Source: Symsagittifera roscoffensis
Taxonomy: Eukaryota > Xenacoelomorpha > Acoela > Convolutidae
Direction: 5' to 3'
Assembly (NCBI RefSeq): GCF_963678635.1
Contig: NW_026971449.1
Span: forward strand, 43,501 to 107,500
Length of the DNA stretch: 64,000 nucleotides
Positions 49,400-62,321 of the stretch are shown in pieces. The notes under the pieces were generated by a model. It saw only the letters and a list, made by a program, of their open reading frames with translations. It had not been told where the DNA came from and did not search any database. The number at the start of each line of letters is the position of its first letter. The stretch's first letter is position 1. The position numbers and the translations under genes were made by a program.

Positions 49400-51830
49400 G
49401 TCAAAGTTTAGGTACTTTTGTAGCAGTTCAAGTGTTAATTTCTCTGTTTTTGTTAGAAAGATGTTTTCAATTTCTATTTTTGAGAGAGGTATATTATCTG
49501 GGGTTCATGGAGGTTGAAAACTTGATTTATTGTATCGGTTTGAATTGGTATCTGGAGGTCCTGTTATACCTATATTGTCAGTTAGATTTTCGTTTTATAT
49601 TAAAGGGAATAAGTCTGTCCTATACATTTTTTGTCTGAGTGGTTTTTGTTGTGTAAAGTTTGTGATCCATGATGAATTTGGTATCTGTTGAAACGTAGAG
49701 TTTCCTAATAGGTCTACTCCGTAGTGGTTTTTTTTTGGCAATCTAAGTATAAAGAAAAGTGTTGTAATTTATTTATTTGTGCGTGATCAACGTGAATTTT
49801 CACTGCATATTTGCATTCTAATCGTGGTGATGTTTCGTCTCTTGCAAGCAAAAACTTAAATTCTTTGTTATTTCTACTGTTATTTTTCTTGTTAATAATT
49901 CAGGTGGTGTATTTCTACTGAGCGTGTCTGGTAATGCAAGCTTTTTTCCTGCTGTCCAAACTATATATAAGTTTGGAAATTTCATTAAAATCATTTGAAA
50001 TCTATAAACTCTGTGGTTTGGATTTGATTTTTGTATAAGAGAAAAATGATAGGTTTATGGTCTGTAAAAAGAACTGATGGATGTTTTGACTGATGGATGT
50101 AAAAAGAACTGATTAAAACAACATATTCTGTGAGAGTGTATATTGTAGCTGTGCAATCTCTCATAAGTGTAGATTGTCTAAGTTCAGCTTGTGTAAATAG
50201 TCTTGAGTTTGCTGAAATGAGAATCATCTTATTTTTTCCACTGTGTGATTGTAAAATGCGGCGCCGATGCCAAAATTTGAGGCATCGCACATAGCATAAA
50301 TCGGTTGGTCCGTATTTGAAATAGTGTTTGATATTTGTTCAGTGATGAGTGTTTTTTTTTTCTTCAAATTTTTTCTGATGTTCGGTTGTCCATTCAAAAT
50401 TTTTTTGCTGTCTGAGATTGTTATAAAATGGTCTTACATATAATTGCTTCTTATAGACATATTTACTTAAGAAGTTAAGCATTCCAAGAAATTTTTGGGT
50501 TTTCTTTTTACTTGATGGAGGTTGCAGTTTTATGATTGCCTCTATGTGGGATCTAACGGAGTTATCGTATTTTCTTCTATAATATGTCTAAGGAAATTTA
50601 CACGGATGAGAAAAAAATGTGGTTTATCCGTGACTGCTTTCATGATTTCTTTAAGTGGTATTTGATGATATTTATCTAAGACAATAAACATTTCGTTTTT
50701 CGTCGGTGATAGCATGAAAACATCTTCTAAATATGTTATGACATTTTTACTGAGAATGAGTGGTCGAAAAAATTTTACTCACAAATGCTGAGAATGCTGC
50801 TGGTCCTATGTAGATTCCATAGAAAAGTCTATTAAATTCGTATTGTTGGTTTCCAACAACTAAATGCGTTAACTGTCGTGATTGTGCATCAAGTGGCATT
50901 TGGTTGTATGCCCTGTCGATGTCAGCTGTTGTAAAGTGTTTTCCGTTAATTTTTGTGAGAGTTGCTTGAATTGGTTCTATGAGGCAGTTACATATAGATT
51001 CATCAATGAGGGTATTGAGGTATCTTGCTTATAAAACAATTTTTAATGATTCTCCTTTAGCTAAAATAATAACATGATTTATGAATGCGATTCCTTTTGG
51101 TTGATCTTATTTATTTACCGGGGAATTAGTTGCATACTGTTCTAGTATGTCTAGTAATCTGTTGATTTAATCTTGCATGTGAATTGGAGTTTTACTTGTT
51201 CGTTGTTTTTTTTGAAAATTGCGTCAGGTTTCAGAGGTAAATATAGTGGTGAATTTACTTTTCCAACATCAAACTTAGATGTGGCGTAAGCCATTGGGTA
51301 TTTTAATAGCAGTTCGGCTAGTTTTTCAAATGCATTTTGTGTAAATTGAAAATTGAAAATTGTTGAAAATTGAAAATTGTAAGGAAATTTTGTTGTTCAG
51401 TGTTTTATTTTGCTATATGAAAAGTTGGTTTCAAAAAAAGGTTTTTGTGAAAAAGTCTGTGTTTCGTTATTTATCACTTATTATATTTTTTATTGTTGTT
51501 TCTCCCTTAAGAATGGTTGATTGACGTATATCTAATAGTTTTAAAATATTGTTCAGTCTTTATGCTTTTTCTATTGTGGGAGAAGTTGTTGCATTATTTT
51601 TACAATAACCTAGACGTCCTAGAGGTAATGTAATTTTATATTGAGAATAATTGTATACACGTAATGAAATTATATCTGAATTTGTATTTTTCGTGTATTT
51701 GATGGATGAAATTGGTAATCGAAAAAATTTGAGAATTGGTTTGAATTAAAGGTCTGACATATGTACTCGTTGTTTGTTCTGTTTCTTGTTATATTGATGG
51801 ACTTGACTTACTGAGAAGTTATTTTTTGGT
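49400..51830 (-). pseudogene. Reverse transcriptase and RNase H, copy B, broken
   Basis: RNase H fragments (LISANSRLFTQAELRQSTLMR, FTDHKPIIFL at 49991-50290), an RT palm with the two-Asp box region at about 50730 and motif A at about 50930 can be followed in changing frames against copy A. There is a small local duplication at 50085-50115 (GATGGATGT...AAAAAGAACTGAT repeated). Not functional. Confidence 0.85.
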
Positions 51831-51839
51831 ATTTTTCAT

Positions 51840-52010
51840 GTATTGGTAAAAGTATATATTTGGTTCTCGATGTTTTGTGGTTTGTTCTGATTATTTTGTT
51901 GTTTTTGTCTACATTCAGCAATGCTATGTCCATATCTACGGCAATAGTTACACCACTTTTTTAATGATGGTTTGCCTTTAAAATTTGGGTTTTTCTCGAG
52001 ATTTTTTCAG
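51840..52010 (-). pseudogene. Zinc knuckle region of copy B, low-complexity part deleted
   Basis: The minus strand at about 51905-51960 encodes CNYCRRYGHSIAEC, the same CCHC knuckle as copy A. Within 100 bases it passes into the RT-linker sequence (QVHQYNKKQNKQ), which in copy A is about 1.4 kb away. The Asn/Ser/Arg-rich and protease parts are therefore missing here. Confidence 0.7.
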
Positions 52011-52021
52011 CTAATTCAGTG

Positions 52022-53551
52022 TCATGAATGTTTTTTATTTGTGAAGTAGTAGTTTGGATGTTGTTTACATATTGTAATTTCAAAATTTTCTGTTTCTTCC
52101 AGTTTCACAGTGATTTCGGCTTGTTCTAGTTTAACTTCTAGCTTTCTGAAAGCTATATCGGGTTCTCGAATTGAAGATGGATGTGATGCTCTCTTTCTAA
52201 TCGCTATTTCCCGTAATTGTGGAGTTAGAGTCATTCTTGAAAGTTCTGTCATTTTGTGTTCTTATAGTCATGCGTATTGAGGGAATATGCTTTTCGTACT
52301 AATCTTTCAATTCTTACTGCAGGTTGTTTAATTGTTTCATTTGGGATTCTACAAATTTCATTGCATCAGAATCTTTGGTGTTATTTGTTCCTTTCAGAGT
52401 CGAACATTTTTAAAAATTCTTGTGTGAATTTTTTCCAGTCTGATTTAATATCTATAGGTAAAATGGAAAACCATTTTTGGGCTGCGCCATCAAGTGTGTT
52501 TTGGAATAGAGCTGTGCGTCTATGTATCCAATTTGATGAAGTGTTGTTTTTACTGTATCAGGTCCAATATTTAAAATCAAATTGGATGTGACTGCATTTA
52601 AACAATCTTCTACTGAGTCTTCGGGATCTGTTCCTGTGAATACCCTTAGTGGCTTATTTGAAGACATAGAGTATCCATCCATAGGGTATGGATTCAAAGT
52701 CGTTTGTAGTGATTCTGCGGTATTTGATATTTGAGAGAAATTTGTAAGTTGGGTTTTTGATATTCCGTGTAATTGTAGATAATATGGTATTGGGAGTTCA
52801 TTTTGCATTTGAGTTGGTTGGTAAATTTGTGTGTTTACAGGATTTTTTTGATTAAAAATTTTTTTATTGTTTGACGTTGGATTATGTCTTGTTTGTCGTG
52901 CTTGTTCATTTTGCGTATATGGTTTGAAAACATCTGGTTGATAGAAAGAATATGGTTGATCAATGTTCCTTATATTGTTTTGCTGATTTGTATTGAATCG
53001 TTGTTGGTTTTGATGATAGTACTCTTCATCTTCTGAGTAATTTGGTTGATTCCTAATATGGTGTTTGTTTGTTATGTTTTTTTTGTTGAAAAAGGTGATA
53101 ATTTTCGCTACGGTCTAGTGTAGTTCGTGATTGACCATTAAAAAAAATTGCAAGCCTTGTTGTGGTCCGTTTTGATTTTGTGATTGTGATTGATTTTGAA
53201 TATCCATATTGGGGAGTTTTGTTGGTTTGGATTTTGCAAAAAACATATAGTTATGATCTGAGAAGTTATTTCTATTTGAAATTTTTTGCTTATTTGTTTG
53301 TCTTGATGTCGTTACTGATCTAAGTGTTTTATAGTCCATATGTGAATTTTTTGTAATAACGGAAGGCTTTACTGTGGATTGTAAAGTTGTTTGTGGAAAT
53401 GCTGAGTTTCATTTCCTGGAATTGTAAGTGTAGGGTGAGTAGGGGAAATGCTTTGCTGCGTTGTTGTTGTCATTGTTTCAACTACTTCTTCATTTACGAT
53501 AGGTGATGGAGTTTGAATATCTTGTTGTGTAGGATTTCTTGTTCCGATCAA
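52022..53551 (-). pseudogene. gag: Gag, copy B, broken
   Basis: Frames 52022-52252 (LREIAIRKRASHPSSIREPD), 52452-52808 (DSVEDCLNAVTSNLILNIGP), 53115-53339 (MDYKTLRSVTTS, matching the copy A start MDHQTYRPMTIPS) and the upstream extension 53369-53551 follow copy A Gag in order, with frameshifts and stops. Confidence 0.8.
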
Positions 53552-53579
53552 ATTTTCTTGATTGATTAATGTACAATTT

Positions 53580-54840
53580 TAACTATTGTTTCCTGTTCTG
53601 TCAGTGAATAATGAATTGTAGTTTAAAGGTGTCGCATCAATAGATGGTGGAATTATTCTAACATAATCTCTAAGGAGGAAAACTGTGGTAATTGCTTGAC
53701 TTGATATATCAGTTGGTATAATATCAAATAATTGATGAGACGATTCAGGGTTCTAAACATAGTCTGTTTCATCTGCCAGTATAGTTTCATCGTCTGTGCT
53801 TTTTTTGTGGTCGAAAACTTTTTCTTGCTAGTGATATGAGATCAAATACAAAATAATCATTTATAAACTATGCTAAGTTTTTTTGTAGATCGTTTTTAAC
53901 ATTTTGTGATATTTCATTACTAGTGAGGTTTTCACGGATTGTATTTGAAAATTTTGAGAAAGTACATATGTCTTGTCTTACGGCTGTATGTCGGGATGTT
54001 TGAGTTGGTGAGTCCACTTGTGTTTCTCTTAATACTAGTATGGATAGATAGCTATAGATGATTGAAAATACATTGTTTGTGAATATTGAAAATGCTTTTT
54101 GTGAACTTTGGTGATGTATAACTTTTATCTATTCTGTAAAGACTTTCTATATCGTCTGTTTCTAATTGGTATTTTATGTGATTTGGTTTTGGTGTTGCAA
54201 TTTCGATTGTAAATATGCCATAATATGATGTGATATTACATATATTAATTGAGAAAGTGGTCGAGGATTTGTCGTTTTATTTTTTACTTGAAATAAAACA
54301 GGAAACAGAAGAACAGGAAATATCACATCAATATTTCCTTTTTCGAATAGATTCTTAATTATGTTGTAACAAATGTGTACACGATGTGATCATTTGTACA
54401 TCATTTTGTGGAAACATCGAGTTATCGTCAAAGTTTTCGTTGTGCTCGATCATAATTTATATTGTGAAACTGTTAGTGTGTAACATTCAATATGTCTTAT
54501 TGGTTGATTCCAATTATATAGACGTATTAGATTGTTGATATAAAACATTTTCATTTTTCGTTTTTCTTTTTTTTGATGACGGTGTTGTAGCTTCTGCGTC
54601 GGAAAAATTTACTTGGTCGTCTATCGTCTTATTTTTTCATCGAATCTTTTAAATTTTGAAGTTCCTGCATTTAATTTGTTTCTGATTCAGAGACTACGTT
54701 TTTTCGTTTTGGAAATCGACTTTTTCAAACTTGTTTTTGTTTTGTTATGTTTGTCTTTTTTTTGTGTTTGTCTTTTTGATCAATTATATATCTTATTGTT
54801 TGTCTCTGTATTTCTTAAACTGTTAATCCTTACGCGTTTT
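53580..54840 (-). pseudogene. ORF-A and ORF-B remnants, copy B
   Basis: Decayed matches to the two pre-gag ORFs of copy A: bases about 53580-54450 to ORF-B and 54470-54830 to ORF-A (the NWNQPIRHIEC-like end at about 54500). No open frame of useful length survives, but both ORFs being present in both copies shows they are standard parts of the family. Confidence 0.6.
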
Positions 54841-56036
54841 GTGTGGTTATCCTAACTTGGGGCATAGATTGTCTGAGTTGACGGGTTGGGGAGAGAAAAT
54901 TATATCAATTCATGAGAATGATTTTTAACTTTCTCCTTATTAAGTTCTATTTTAAGATAGACTTACCTAATCTTACTTAGGGGTTGTGATTTGTGATCAA
55001 GATTTGGAGAATAGTGAATCAATCTACAACGTTCAGGTATAATTAAAAAGCAAGTAGATCGTTAGATACCATTTTATGATTTACTAAATTTAAGTATTTT
55101 AGCCTGGGTCATCTAAGAGGGTGGGCTCAAGTGAAGGAGGAGTAACCGAAGTTTTTCACTGTTTATCTTAATTAAAATGGACTGTTTTTTTTCTTCAAAA
55201 CTTCGATTAGTCCAGGATCGTTTGTAGGCGTTGGAAAAAGAATCAACGTTTGAGGTCGTTAGAAACTTTAAAAATGTGGGAAGGTGAGAACAAAATTGTT
55301 CTGTTTGATCCAAGAAAAACCTTGATGATCAGAATTTGAAGAAGTTTAATTTAAAGGATTTTAAAGATCCAAGGAAAGCCTGGATGATCTGTTATTTAAA
55401 TTAAGCTCATTTAAAAGAAAACCAGGATAATTCTTGACAAGATTCAATGTAAAAATTTAAATTTAAAAAGGTTTAAAATTAAAATTTAGATGATTTTGGT
55501 TTTTTGAAGTTTGCTGTTATATTTTAGGTGATGAAGCTGGGATGAAGAAAAGATCTGTATAGACTAATAAAACTAACAATAATTTTTTATACTAGCTAAC
55601 TTTTGTATTTTTTATTCAATAAATATTTTCATTCAAAATGTTTTAATTTACTGCAGATTTTTTCGTATAAATTGTACGTTTGGCACCATTTGAAGTGAAG
55701 AATTATTCTCTAGAAAGTTTTTATGTGAGTAATTGAAATTTTAAATTTACTGCAGCAAAGATTCTATATACAAAAACTTTGTCTTCCGGTTTTCGTCTTA
55801 CTAGCATGACTTCAATCGGTAGATTCCTTACTAATCGTAGATCGTGTCATAACCTTGGTCTTCTCGCAATACCTGATATTTCTCGTTTTGTTTGGAAAAG
55901 TGGCGTAGATCTATTGAGTCGTAGAAACAATTCTGATAAATTCTCTATTCTGTCTAACATTTTTGCAACTTTGAAATATTTTTCTTCTAAATCTAAGTTA
56001 GTTAAGGTCTTGTTCTAGACTTTTGGTCACACCAGA
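54841..56036 (-). promoter_or_regulatory. 5' leader of copy B
   Basis: No gene. It keeps the AGAACAA-AA-TTGTTCT palindrome at about 55287-55303 and the duplicated GATCCAAG...TTGATGATC hairpins at 55307-55330 and 55366-55389, 59 bases apart. A candidate primer site, TGGTGTGACCAAAAGTC on the minus strand, ends at 56034. Confidence 0.5.
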
Positions 56037-56414
56037 TGAGTTATGCACTATTGACTGTTTTCCTAGAGTTATTTCAGATAAGGTACACCGTCTGTCGTCA
56101 CATTATTTTATTTTCGGCCGGATAAGTTCGTGCAACTTCTTAGTCTAATACCGATCCTAATCTTACTCTTATATCTCCTAGTCTCAATAGATCTAGTGTA
56201 TACTGGTTTAGGCGAGTTAGTTGCCAGAATGAGAACAACTGTATTCTAAAATTAGTTCAAATTGATCTGGTGCTGAAACTACAAGTAGTTTCAGCACTTA
56301 CAAATAAGTGTAAAGGTTAGAGATGGAATATGATTGGTGTTAATAATATTTTTTAGAGATAGTTTTATCAATAACATAATTGGATATAAATACCGGTTTA
56401 GAACTGGTTCCACA
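56037..56414 (-). repeat. 5' LTR of copy B
   Basis: 378 bp, similar to 22625-23031 throughout. Hairpin at 56270-56297; a TATA-like GGATATAAATACC sits near the right end, though on the strand opposite to the genes. Ends are TGTGGAACC and ...ACTCA on the minus strand. Confidence 0.8.
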
Positions 56415-57241
56415 AACAAAAACCTTTATTCTGAGATTAAGTAAATTTATTTTTGTTTGTTTTAATTTTGTGAGTTTTCAGGTTATGAATAGATTTTGTT
56501 AAATTCATGTGCAAAAAGTTTTTTAAGAAGTCCAAAAGGTATCAAAAGTAATCCGGCATTTTCCAAGAGCCTAAAAGTTCCAAATTGGTTTTGGATACAC
56601 CCTTTTTTGATGATGTGTATTTATCGCCTTTCCTTAGAACCGCGTGCTCAATTGCTTGTTCTCACCTTGTATCTGTTATGCAGAGACTATTTACGCTTCA
56701 AGTTATTCTAGAAATCATAAAATCAGAATCACAAGTGATCTTAATTTAAACATGATTGAAGACTTCGATAAGCTGTTTTTGGCTAGGTTAAAGTTTTGTA
56801 CGCATTCTTACAGAAATTGCTAATTGCTTGCAGATGATAATTGTAATTTTTATGAAAATTTAAACCTGTATCTTTTTGGAATGGTTTCTATTAAGTTCTG
56901 AAACATATCAAACAAGCTCTGAGTTAATCTAAACAAAGTCTGAGAACAAAGTGTGATTATTTTTATACATTTTAATGTAACATGGTGCTTTTTCATATTT
57001 AATTAAGTAAAACAAATTCGAATACAGAAAATTTGAAATTTGGATGTTCGAACTTTCTTTTTATGTTTGCTTAAACCGAACTTTTCAAAATAAAAGCAAT
57101 CTGTTAAAAAACACCGAAAATTTGTTTCATGGAGAAAAGGCTATCATAGGTTTTTCCAATTTTCAAAAAAATTGACAAAAATAAAAAAATATACTCGCTA
57201 GAACTCTCCCGGACAAAATTAGCATTTTATATTATTATTTG
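56415..57241. other. Intergenic, no gene seen
   Basis: AT-rich sequence with no supportable ORF (56496-56711 is open for 71 codons but has no motif) and no repeat relationship that I can see within the window. Confidence 0.5.
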
Positions 57242-57689
57242 CAGGGGCGGATCTTGGATTTTCTCGAGGGGGGGGGGGGGGGGGGGGGTGATGTTCGGCG
57301 GATTTTCAAAAAAAAAATCCGCCAGGCTTTTTTTTATTTTGGTCGACTAAACTGATTTTCCGACCTCTCCCAAAGCGCTTCAAGGACCCTGAAATAACCT
57401 GTTTTGGCCAAAATCGATGCGCCGCAGGCAAAATTTTGAAAAAATGAAAAAAGAACGGCCAACAAAGGCATCTTTCGGCAATTTTTAGAAAATGTTGACC
57501 AAAAAGCGCGTTTTCTCGGCGCGCGCTCCCCTCTCAAAATTAGAATAAGTTGGCGCCACAGGCGCCTTTAGAAAAATTTTTGTGTCCATTATCAAAAATG
57601 GTTATCTCAAAGTAGTACAAAGGGGGCTCGAATCCCTGAGGGGAGGGAGGGGGGCGTCCCCCTACTCCCCTTCCCTAAAACCGCCCATG
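57242..57689. mobile_element. hAT-like miniature transposable element (448 bp)
   Basis: Ends CAGGGGCGGA and ...CCGCCCATG are near inverted repeats. They are flanked by ATTATTTG (57234-57241) and ATTATATG (57690-57697), an 8-bp duplication with one mismatch, the hAT hallmark. An internal G tract is present near 57270-57288. It has no coding capacity. A related segment lies at about 21620-21790. Confidence 0.65.
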
Positions 57690-57697
57690 ATTATATG

Positions 57698-59186
57698 TAA
57701 CTGGAGATAAAACCATATTTTTGATAGCAGATCATATGAAATTGTCAGCTTTGAGCTTGCAAGAAATTTCATTTTCACCTATATATTACATTTCATAAGA
57801 TTTTCAAAAAAAAAATTGAAAAACAACTGTTTAAAACAAGTTCAAAGAATTTGAAAAGTTCACCCTACTGTGATGATAATAAGGTAAACTCAGGGGTTCC
57901 AGATGTGGTATCCAAATACGATTGCTCAAACTTTTTAGTGTTTGAGATTTGACGTTATTTTAAAGGCTTTCAAAAGATTTTTCAGAAACCTCAAAAAAAT
58001 ATAAAAGCTCAAAATTTTGATGCTGTGATAGTACATCGAAGCATTGCACATTTGTCCTCACCTCTTCAAAAAACCAAAAGTTTTAAAAAACCCATGGACA
58101 GAACTTTTTTTTCAAAATTTCAATTTCTCAATTTCATGGTGGGTGATGTCAAGTAGCTCGAAAGAAGAAAATATAATAACTACTTATGAAAATTCAAACC
58201 TCTGGTCCCTGTAGAGGGCTGATTTCATAAGACCCCGAGAATTGCAGAAATGGACAGCAAAAATTAAGTACCGCAGGGTTTTTAGATATATCTTCCAACA
58301 CTATGTAGATACTTTTCAAAAAATGACGGCTCAAGTTATTTAAGTCATCAAAGTTTGGTAAATCTCATCAAAAAAAATCACTAAGTTCAAAATTTACGAG
58401 TTGTGGTGTGTTACTGTGATAAGTATCCCACGCGTTGCACAAACGGATTCTATAATCGGGTGCACCAAATTGCTTAAAACAGATGTGACAATTTTTGTTC
58501 ATATTTCCGAAGAAGTCGTAAACAATTTTTTTCGAACTTTTTTATTTTTATTATATTTAATCAATTGCTCTGAATTGAAAGATTGAAGACAAAAATGATA
58601 TACAACTGGATTAATGATGCTATGAAGAAGAGCAGTTGCAAGCAGTTGGCCTTTTTGGGTTTGGGGGTTTTCCTTCCAAGTACAGAAAAAGAAGATCTGA
58701 AAACCAATACTCTTGCAGATATGACTATTGTAGTATAAAATGAATCTGAAAATTCACATTTAAAATTTCAATCTATAAAATAGAAAGCGTTGTTGGATGC
58801 CTTATATGTAGTTTTTTCTTTAAAGTTATCTATTTTTCAAAATAACTTCACTTAATACAATTTTCTCTCGATGGTGAAAACTGCAGGCTAGTCAATTTTT
58901 AAAACGCTGCCAATGCTAATATTGAAGAAGGGAGGACACACTAAATAAAAAACGAACGAATTGATTTTTTGATGGTTCATTGATGCTGGTTGCAAGCAAA
59001 TCGTTTTCAGCAAAAAAAAAAACTTTTTGGTGGTTTTCTGAGATATTTTGTTAAATCAATTTGATTGTTCTAAAAATTGTCGACAAACTTTTTTTTTTCA
59101 GCCTTGCCAATTCTCGACAAACTCCTTTTTTTTAGTCTTACCAAATCTAAGTCTGCGTTCTAGTTTGTGTTAGTTTTTGTTTTCGG
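57698..59186. other. Intergenic, no gene seen
   Basis: AT-rich sequence. The 61-codon open frame at 58401-58586 has no recognisable content. No repeat structure was noticed. Confidence 0.5.
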
Positions 59187-59639
59187 ATGTCTATGGATGG
59201 ATTAACATTCACTATAATTGAAGGGGTACAAATTCGGTACAAATATCTTTTTTTTCTGACAACATCTTTGAAATGTTTCGGAACGAATATATTTTTGGAT
59301 GAAGCTGTCAATAAAAAAAACAATTTTTACTTTTTATCAAGAACACTTGCTATTATCTTTCTACTGGAAAGTTTTCAAACATATTGTCCAATTAAACTAA
59401 TGAATTGCCTAATACAACAACAAAAGGCCCTTATTATTCGTTACTTGCTAACTATTCCCCTCTATAAAACAAGAATTTTATCGAAAAAATTCTCACTCTT
59501 TTGTATCAAAAACTGTTATAAGAAGCAAATTCTTTTTGTGTCTTTCCCGTATCCAGTTTCAAGCGTTAATAATCGGTTATTCTATGATTTTAGTACCAGG
59601 CCTACTAAAATTGAAAAAGAATTGACTTTAATCAATTAA
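59187..59639 (+). CDS. Open frame of 150 codons, doubtful
   Basis: It opens with ATG (MSMDGLTFTIIEGVQIRYKY) and is rich in Phe, Leu, Ile, Asn and Lys, as chance frames in AT-rich DNA tend to be. It has a possible hydrophobic segment (TLAIIFLLESF). There are no homologous features in the window and no promoter or neighbour that explains it. It could be a decayed exon or chance. Confidence 0.2.
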   Translation: MSMDGLTFTIIEGVQIRYKYLFFLTTSLKCFGTNIFLDEAVNKKNNFYFLSRTLAIIFLLESFQTYCPIKLMNCLIQQQKALIIRYLLTIPLYKTRILSKKFSLFCIKNCYKKQILFVSFPYPVSSVNNRLFYDFSTRPTKIEKELTLIN

Positions 59640-61547
59640 TATTGATCATGATATCTCTTTATAAAACTCATTTATAATCAGCTTCTTTAATTTTTGTTCA
59701 ATTATTATCGTCTATTAATCCATCTATTTTTAAAATATAAATATGAAAAACTCTAATCAGTCAGAAACTATTATCTTAACCCGTTTTCTAATTCGTCAGT
59801 TGTCAGAAAAAAACCAATGTAATCAGTTATAATCATTTATAATCGTTTTAGAATGTCCATCTGGTCTTCGACCTCCTTGAATCTGAGTTGCTAATAAGTT
59901 ATGTTTTTTGTTGTTTATATGGAAAATAAGAAAATTGTACAAAAAAAGTCAAACTATAAAAAATTATAACGTTTTTTTTTATTCTGCTCCATTAGAGTTG
60001 GTTCATGATCACATTTTAAGTTTGTTTTACCTCCAAAAAATTAGGACTTTGTTTTAAATTAATAGTTTATTTGGAAAATTTGACTTTCGCCAACCGCTGG
60101 AAACTTTAAATTATTTTGCGAGGATCTCTAAAAAAAAACTTTTGTTTCGAGGTAAAACTTTGTGTTCAGGTGAACCAATTTCAGACAACGCATCTCTCTT
60201 TAAGAGATTTTGTTTTTGACAGAAAGTTAATAACCTATAGCATAAAGTTAAAAAATTTTGTCATTGGCGTGGCAAATGTTTGGAAAAAATAAAGGTTATA
60301 ATCGATAACAATTGATTTGAAGAGTTTTTTATGATATGTTATCAACTACAATCGATTATAAGAGACTGTAATCTCTTGGAAAACATCACCCTTTAAATCG
60401 ATCATAAAACCTTCAAACCACTTTGTCAAAAAATTATCATCACATGCCGTTATAATCGATTATTTACGCCTAAACTTGGACGCAGGTTTCCTTCGATAGA
60501 CCACGAACCTGTCTGCTTAAAACACATAAAGCTTTTAGGAACAAATGCATTTTGAGAAGTTTGAAAAAGCTATGATTTTGTTCATTAAGAGGTCAAACTG
60601 TGCACTGCCCGTGACGAGGTTGTATTTTTTTGATCAGACGGTCGAGACCAAAGTTTGGTGTTTCCAGACTTTGCGGACCGAGGCAATGTGTCCGCGACCG
60701 GCACTACAGAGAGAAAAGCAACCGCGACCTGTGCGATCAAGGGAATTTTAACTGCGACAACGCGACCGAATAAAATTAAATGTGACCGGAGAGACCGAAT
60801 AAAAAAATAACCGCAACCGGCTCGACCACAGAAAATTTAAAGGCAATCAGCGCAGCCAAAAAAAAACAAAAGCAATCGGTGGAAAACGACTGAAGAAAAT
60901 GACCGGGCCGAGGCTTGCAATTGGTATTTTGTCCGTCTCGGGACTGGCTCGATATGTTACAAGAGACTCGGCCCAAGCTTTCTATGTTTCGATTACAATT
61001 GACCCAGCAAAAAAATCGACCAAATTCGACTGAGGTAAAATATTTCAACAAAATTCGAACGAGGAAAATCATTTCGATCAATTCTAACCCGGGTTTTTTT
61101 TCGAAGAAAAAAAACAATTGGGCTGTGTTTGACCGAGGAAAAACGTTTCAACTGAAAAAAAACTTTGACTAATTGGCCAAGGAAGAACCTTTCGACTAAT
61201 TTTTTGACCATGCCATGACCAAGTTTCTGACCGTCGGGACTAATTTTCGACCATGCCGCGACCAATTTGTTGAGCGCCATTACTAATTTTTCTACCATGC
61301 CGCGACTAATTTTTGGACTGTCGCGATTAATTTTTGACCATGCGGGTCTAATTTTTCGACCACCGCGAATTTTTTTTTTACCGCACCAAGACGAATTTTT
61401 TATGTGCCTCTTCAACAGCCTGATCTAATTGATTTATAAGCTCTAATGTATCAGAGTGAAAAAGTATAATCGCCAGCATGGGACTTATTTTTCGACAATG
61501 GCGAACGAGATTTCCAGACTCAGTCCGCGTCTCATTTTCTCGACGAT

Positions 61548-61711
61548 CGCGACCGAGGTACGGTATTTCCAGAGTTTGTCGGCGACTTAAAACCATGTCC
61601 AGACTATGGGTTTTCGGTCGCGGATTTAATATTACTGCGACCGAAAATCCATAGTCTGGACGGGGTTCTAAGTCGCGGACAAATTCTGGAAATACCTTAC
61701 CTCGGTCGCGA
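61548..61711. repeat. Large fold-back repeat with arms of about 75 bp
   Basis: The left arm begins CGCGACCGAGGTA and contains GTCCAGACTATGGGTTTTCGG; the right arm is its near reverse complement, ending CCTCGGTCGCG. The loop lies around 61625-61640. Confidence 0.75.
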
Positions 61712-62167
61712 AAGTTTCGAAAATTACTCGCGGACCCCCCGCACCGAAGTGTTTCCAATTATTATCTATTATCTGGCAATTTTGTGGTCGAACCAAAAAA
61801 TATTCTTTTAATAATCAAGTATCTGGTGATTTTGTGGTCGCAGAGTAAAATAATCGATTATATGGAGAAAACAATCCATTATAAAGCTTTATTTTTTTAT
61901 GTCGATTATATTGGTTTTATAATAGATTATAATAGATTATAATTTAAATAAAATTGATATAAAAATTCGATCAAAAAATGTGCGACGTCAACTTTTTCAA
62001 ATTCTTAGTTGCCTGAGCATGAAAATAAAGATTTTTGCAACAAAACAAGCTTTTAAGTAATTTTCGAACTGAATTTTAAGTTTTGTTACGTGTCTTGTTC
62101 TTACTTCATTCTGTGCATTTCCCATCGGAAGTCGAAATAATAAACTTGATTCGAATGGGCGGGATGA

Positions 62168-62321
62168 GCAGCAGGTATGAAAAATGACTTAATTCAACAA
62201 AAAAGACTTTGTAAATTTGTTTAATTTGCATCGTATTGTAATGGGGGAGTTGGATAATGTATCTTAGAATAAGTTCTAAAAGTCTTTTTTGTTGAATAAA
62301 GTCATCTTTCATGCCTGCTGC
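62168..62321. repeat. Fold-back repeat with arms of about 45 bp
   Basis: GCAGCAGGTATGAAAAATGA... at 62168-62213 pairs with ...TCATCTTTCATGCCTGCTGC at 62277-62321; a few mismatches. A short palindrome, GATTTGGT-GAAA-ACCAAATC, follows near 62340. Confidence 0.7.

Larger units (their letters stand above)
22625..56414 (-). mobile_element. Giant env-bearing Ty3/Gypsy-type retroelement, copy B, split by a Polinton
   Basis: Same family and orientation as copy A, with both LTRs. Removing the 17,127-bp Polinton and duplicated target leaves about 16.7 kb. Gag, RT, RNase H, integrase, envelope-like and accessory sequences are all recognisable but broken by many stops and frameshifts, so it is older than copy A. 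It lacks about 1.3 kb between the zinc knuckle and RT. I found no convincing target duplication outside its LTRs. Confidence 0.85.

Noticed and set aside
22610..56425. Target duplication flanking copy B LTRs.
   Set aside because: The 4-6 bases left of 22625 (GTTGAA) and right of 56414 (AACAAA) do not match; old mutation or wrong boundary by a few bases is possible.
60776..61758. Minus-strand frames of 113-140 codons as genes.
   Set aside because: They lie in CGACC-word repeats and a fold-back; the long frames arise from repeat composition.
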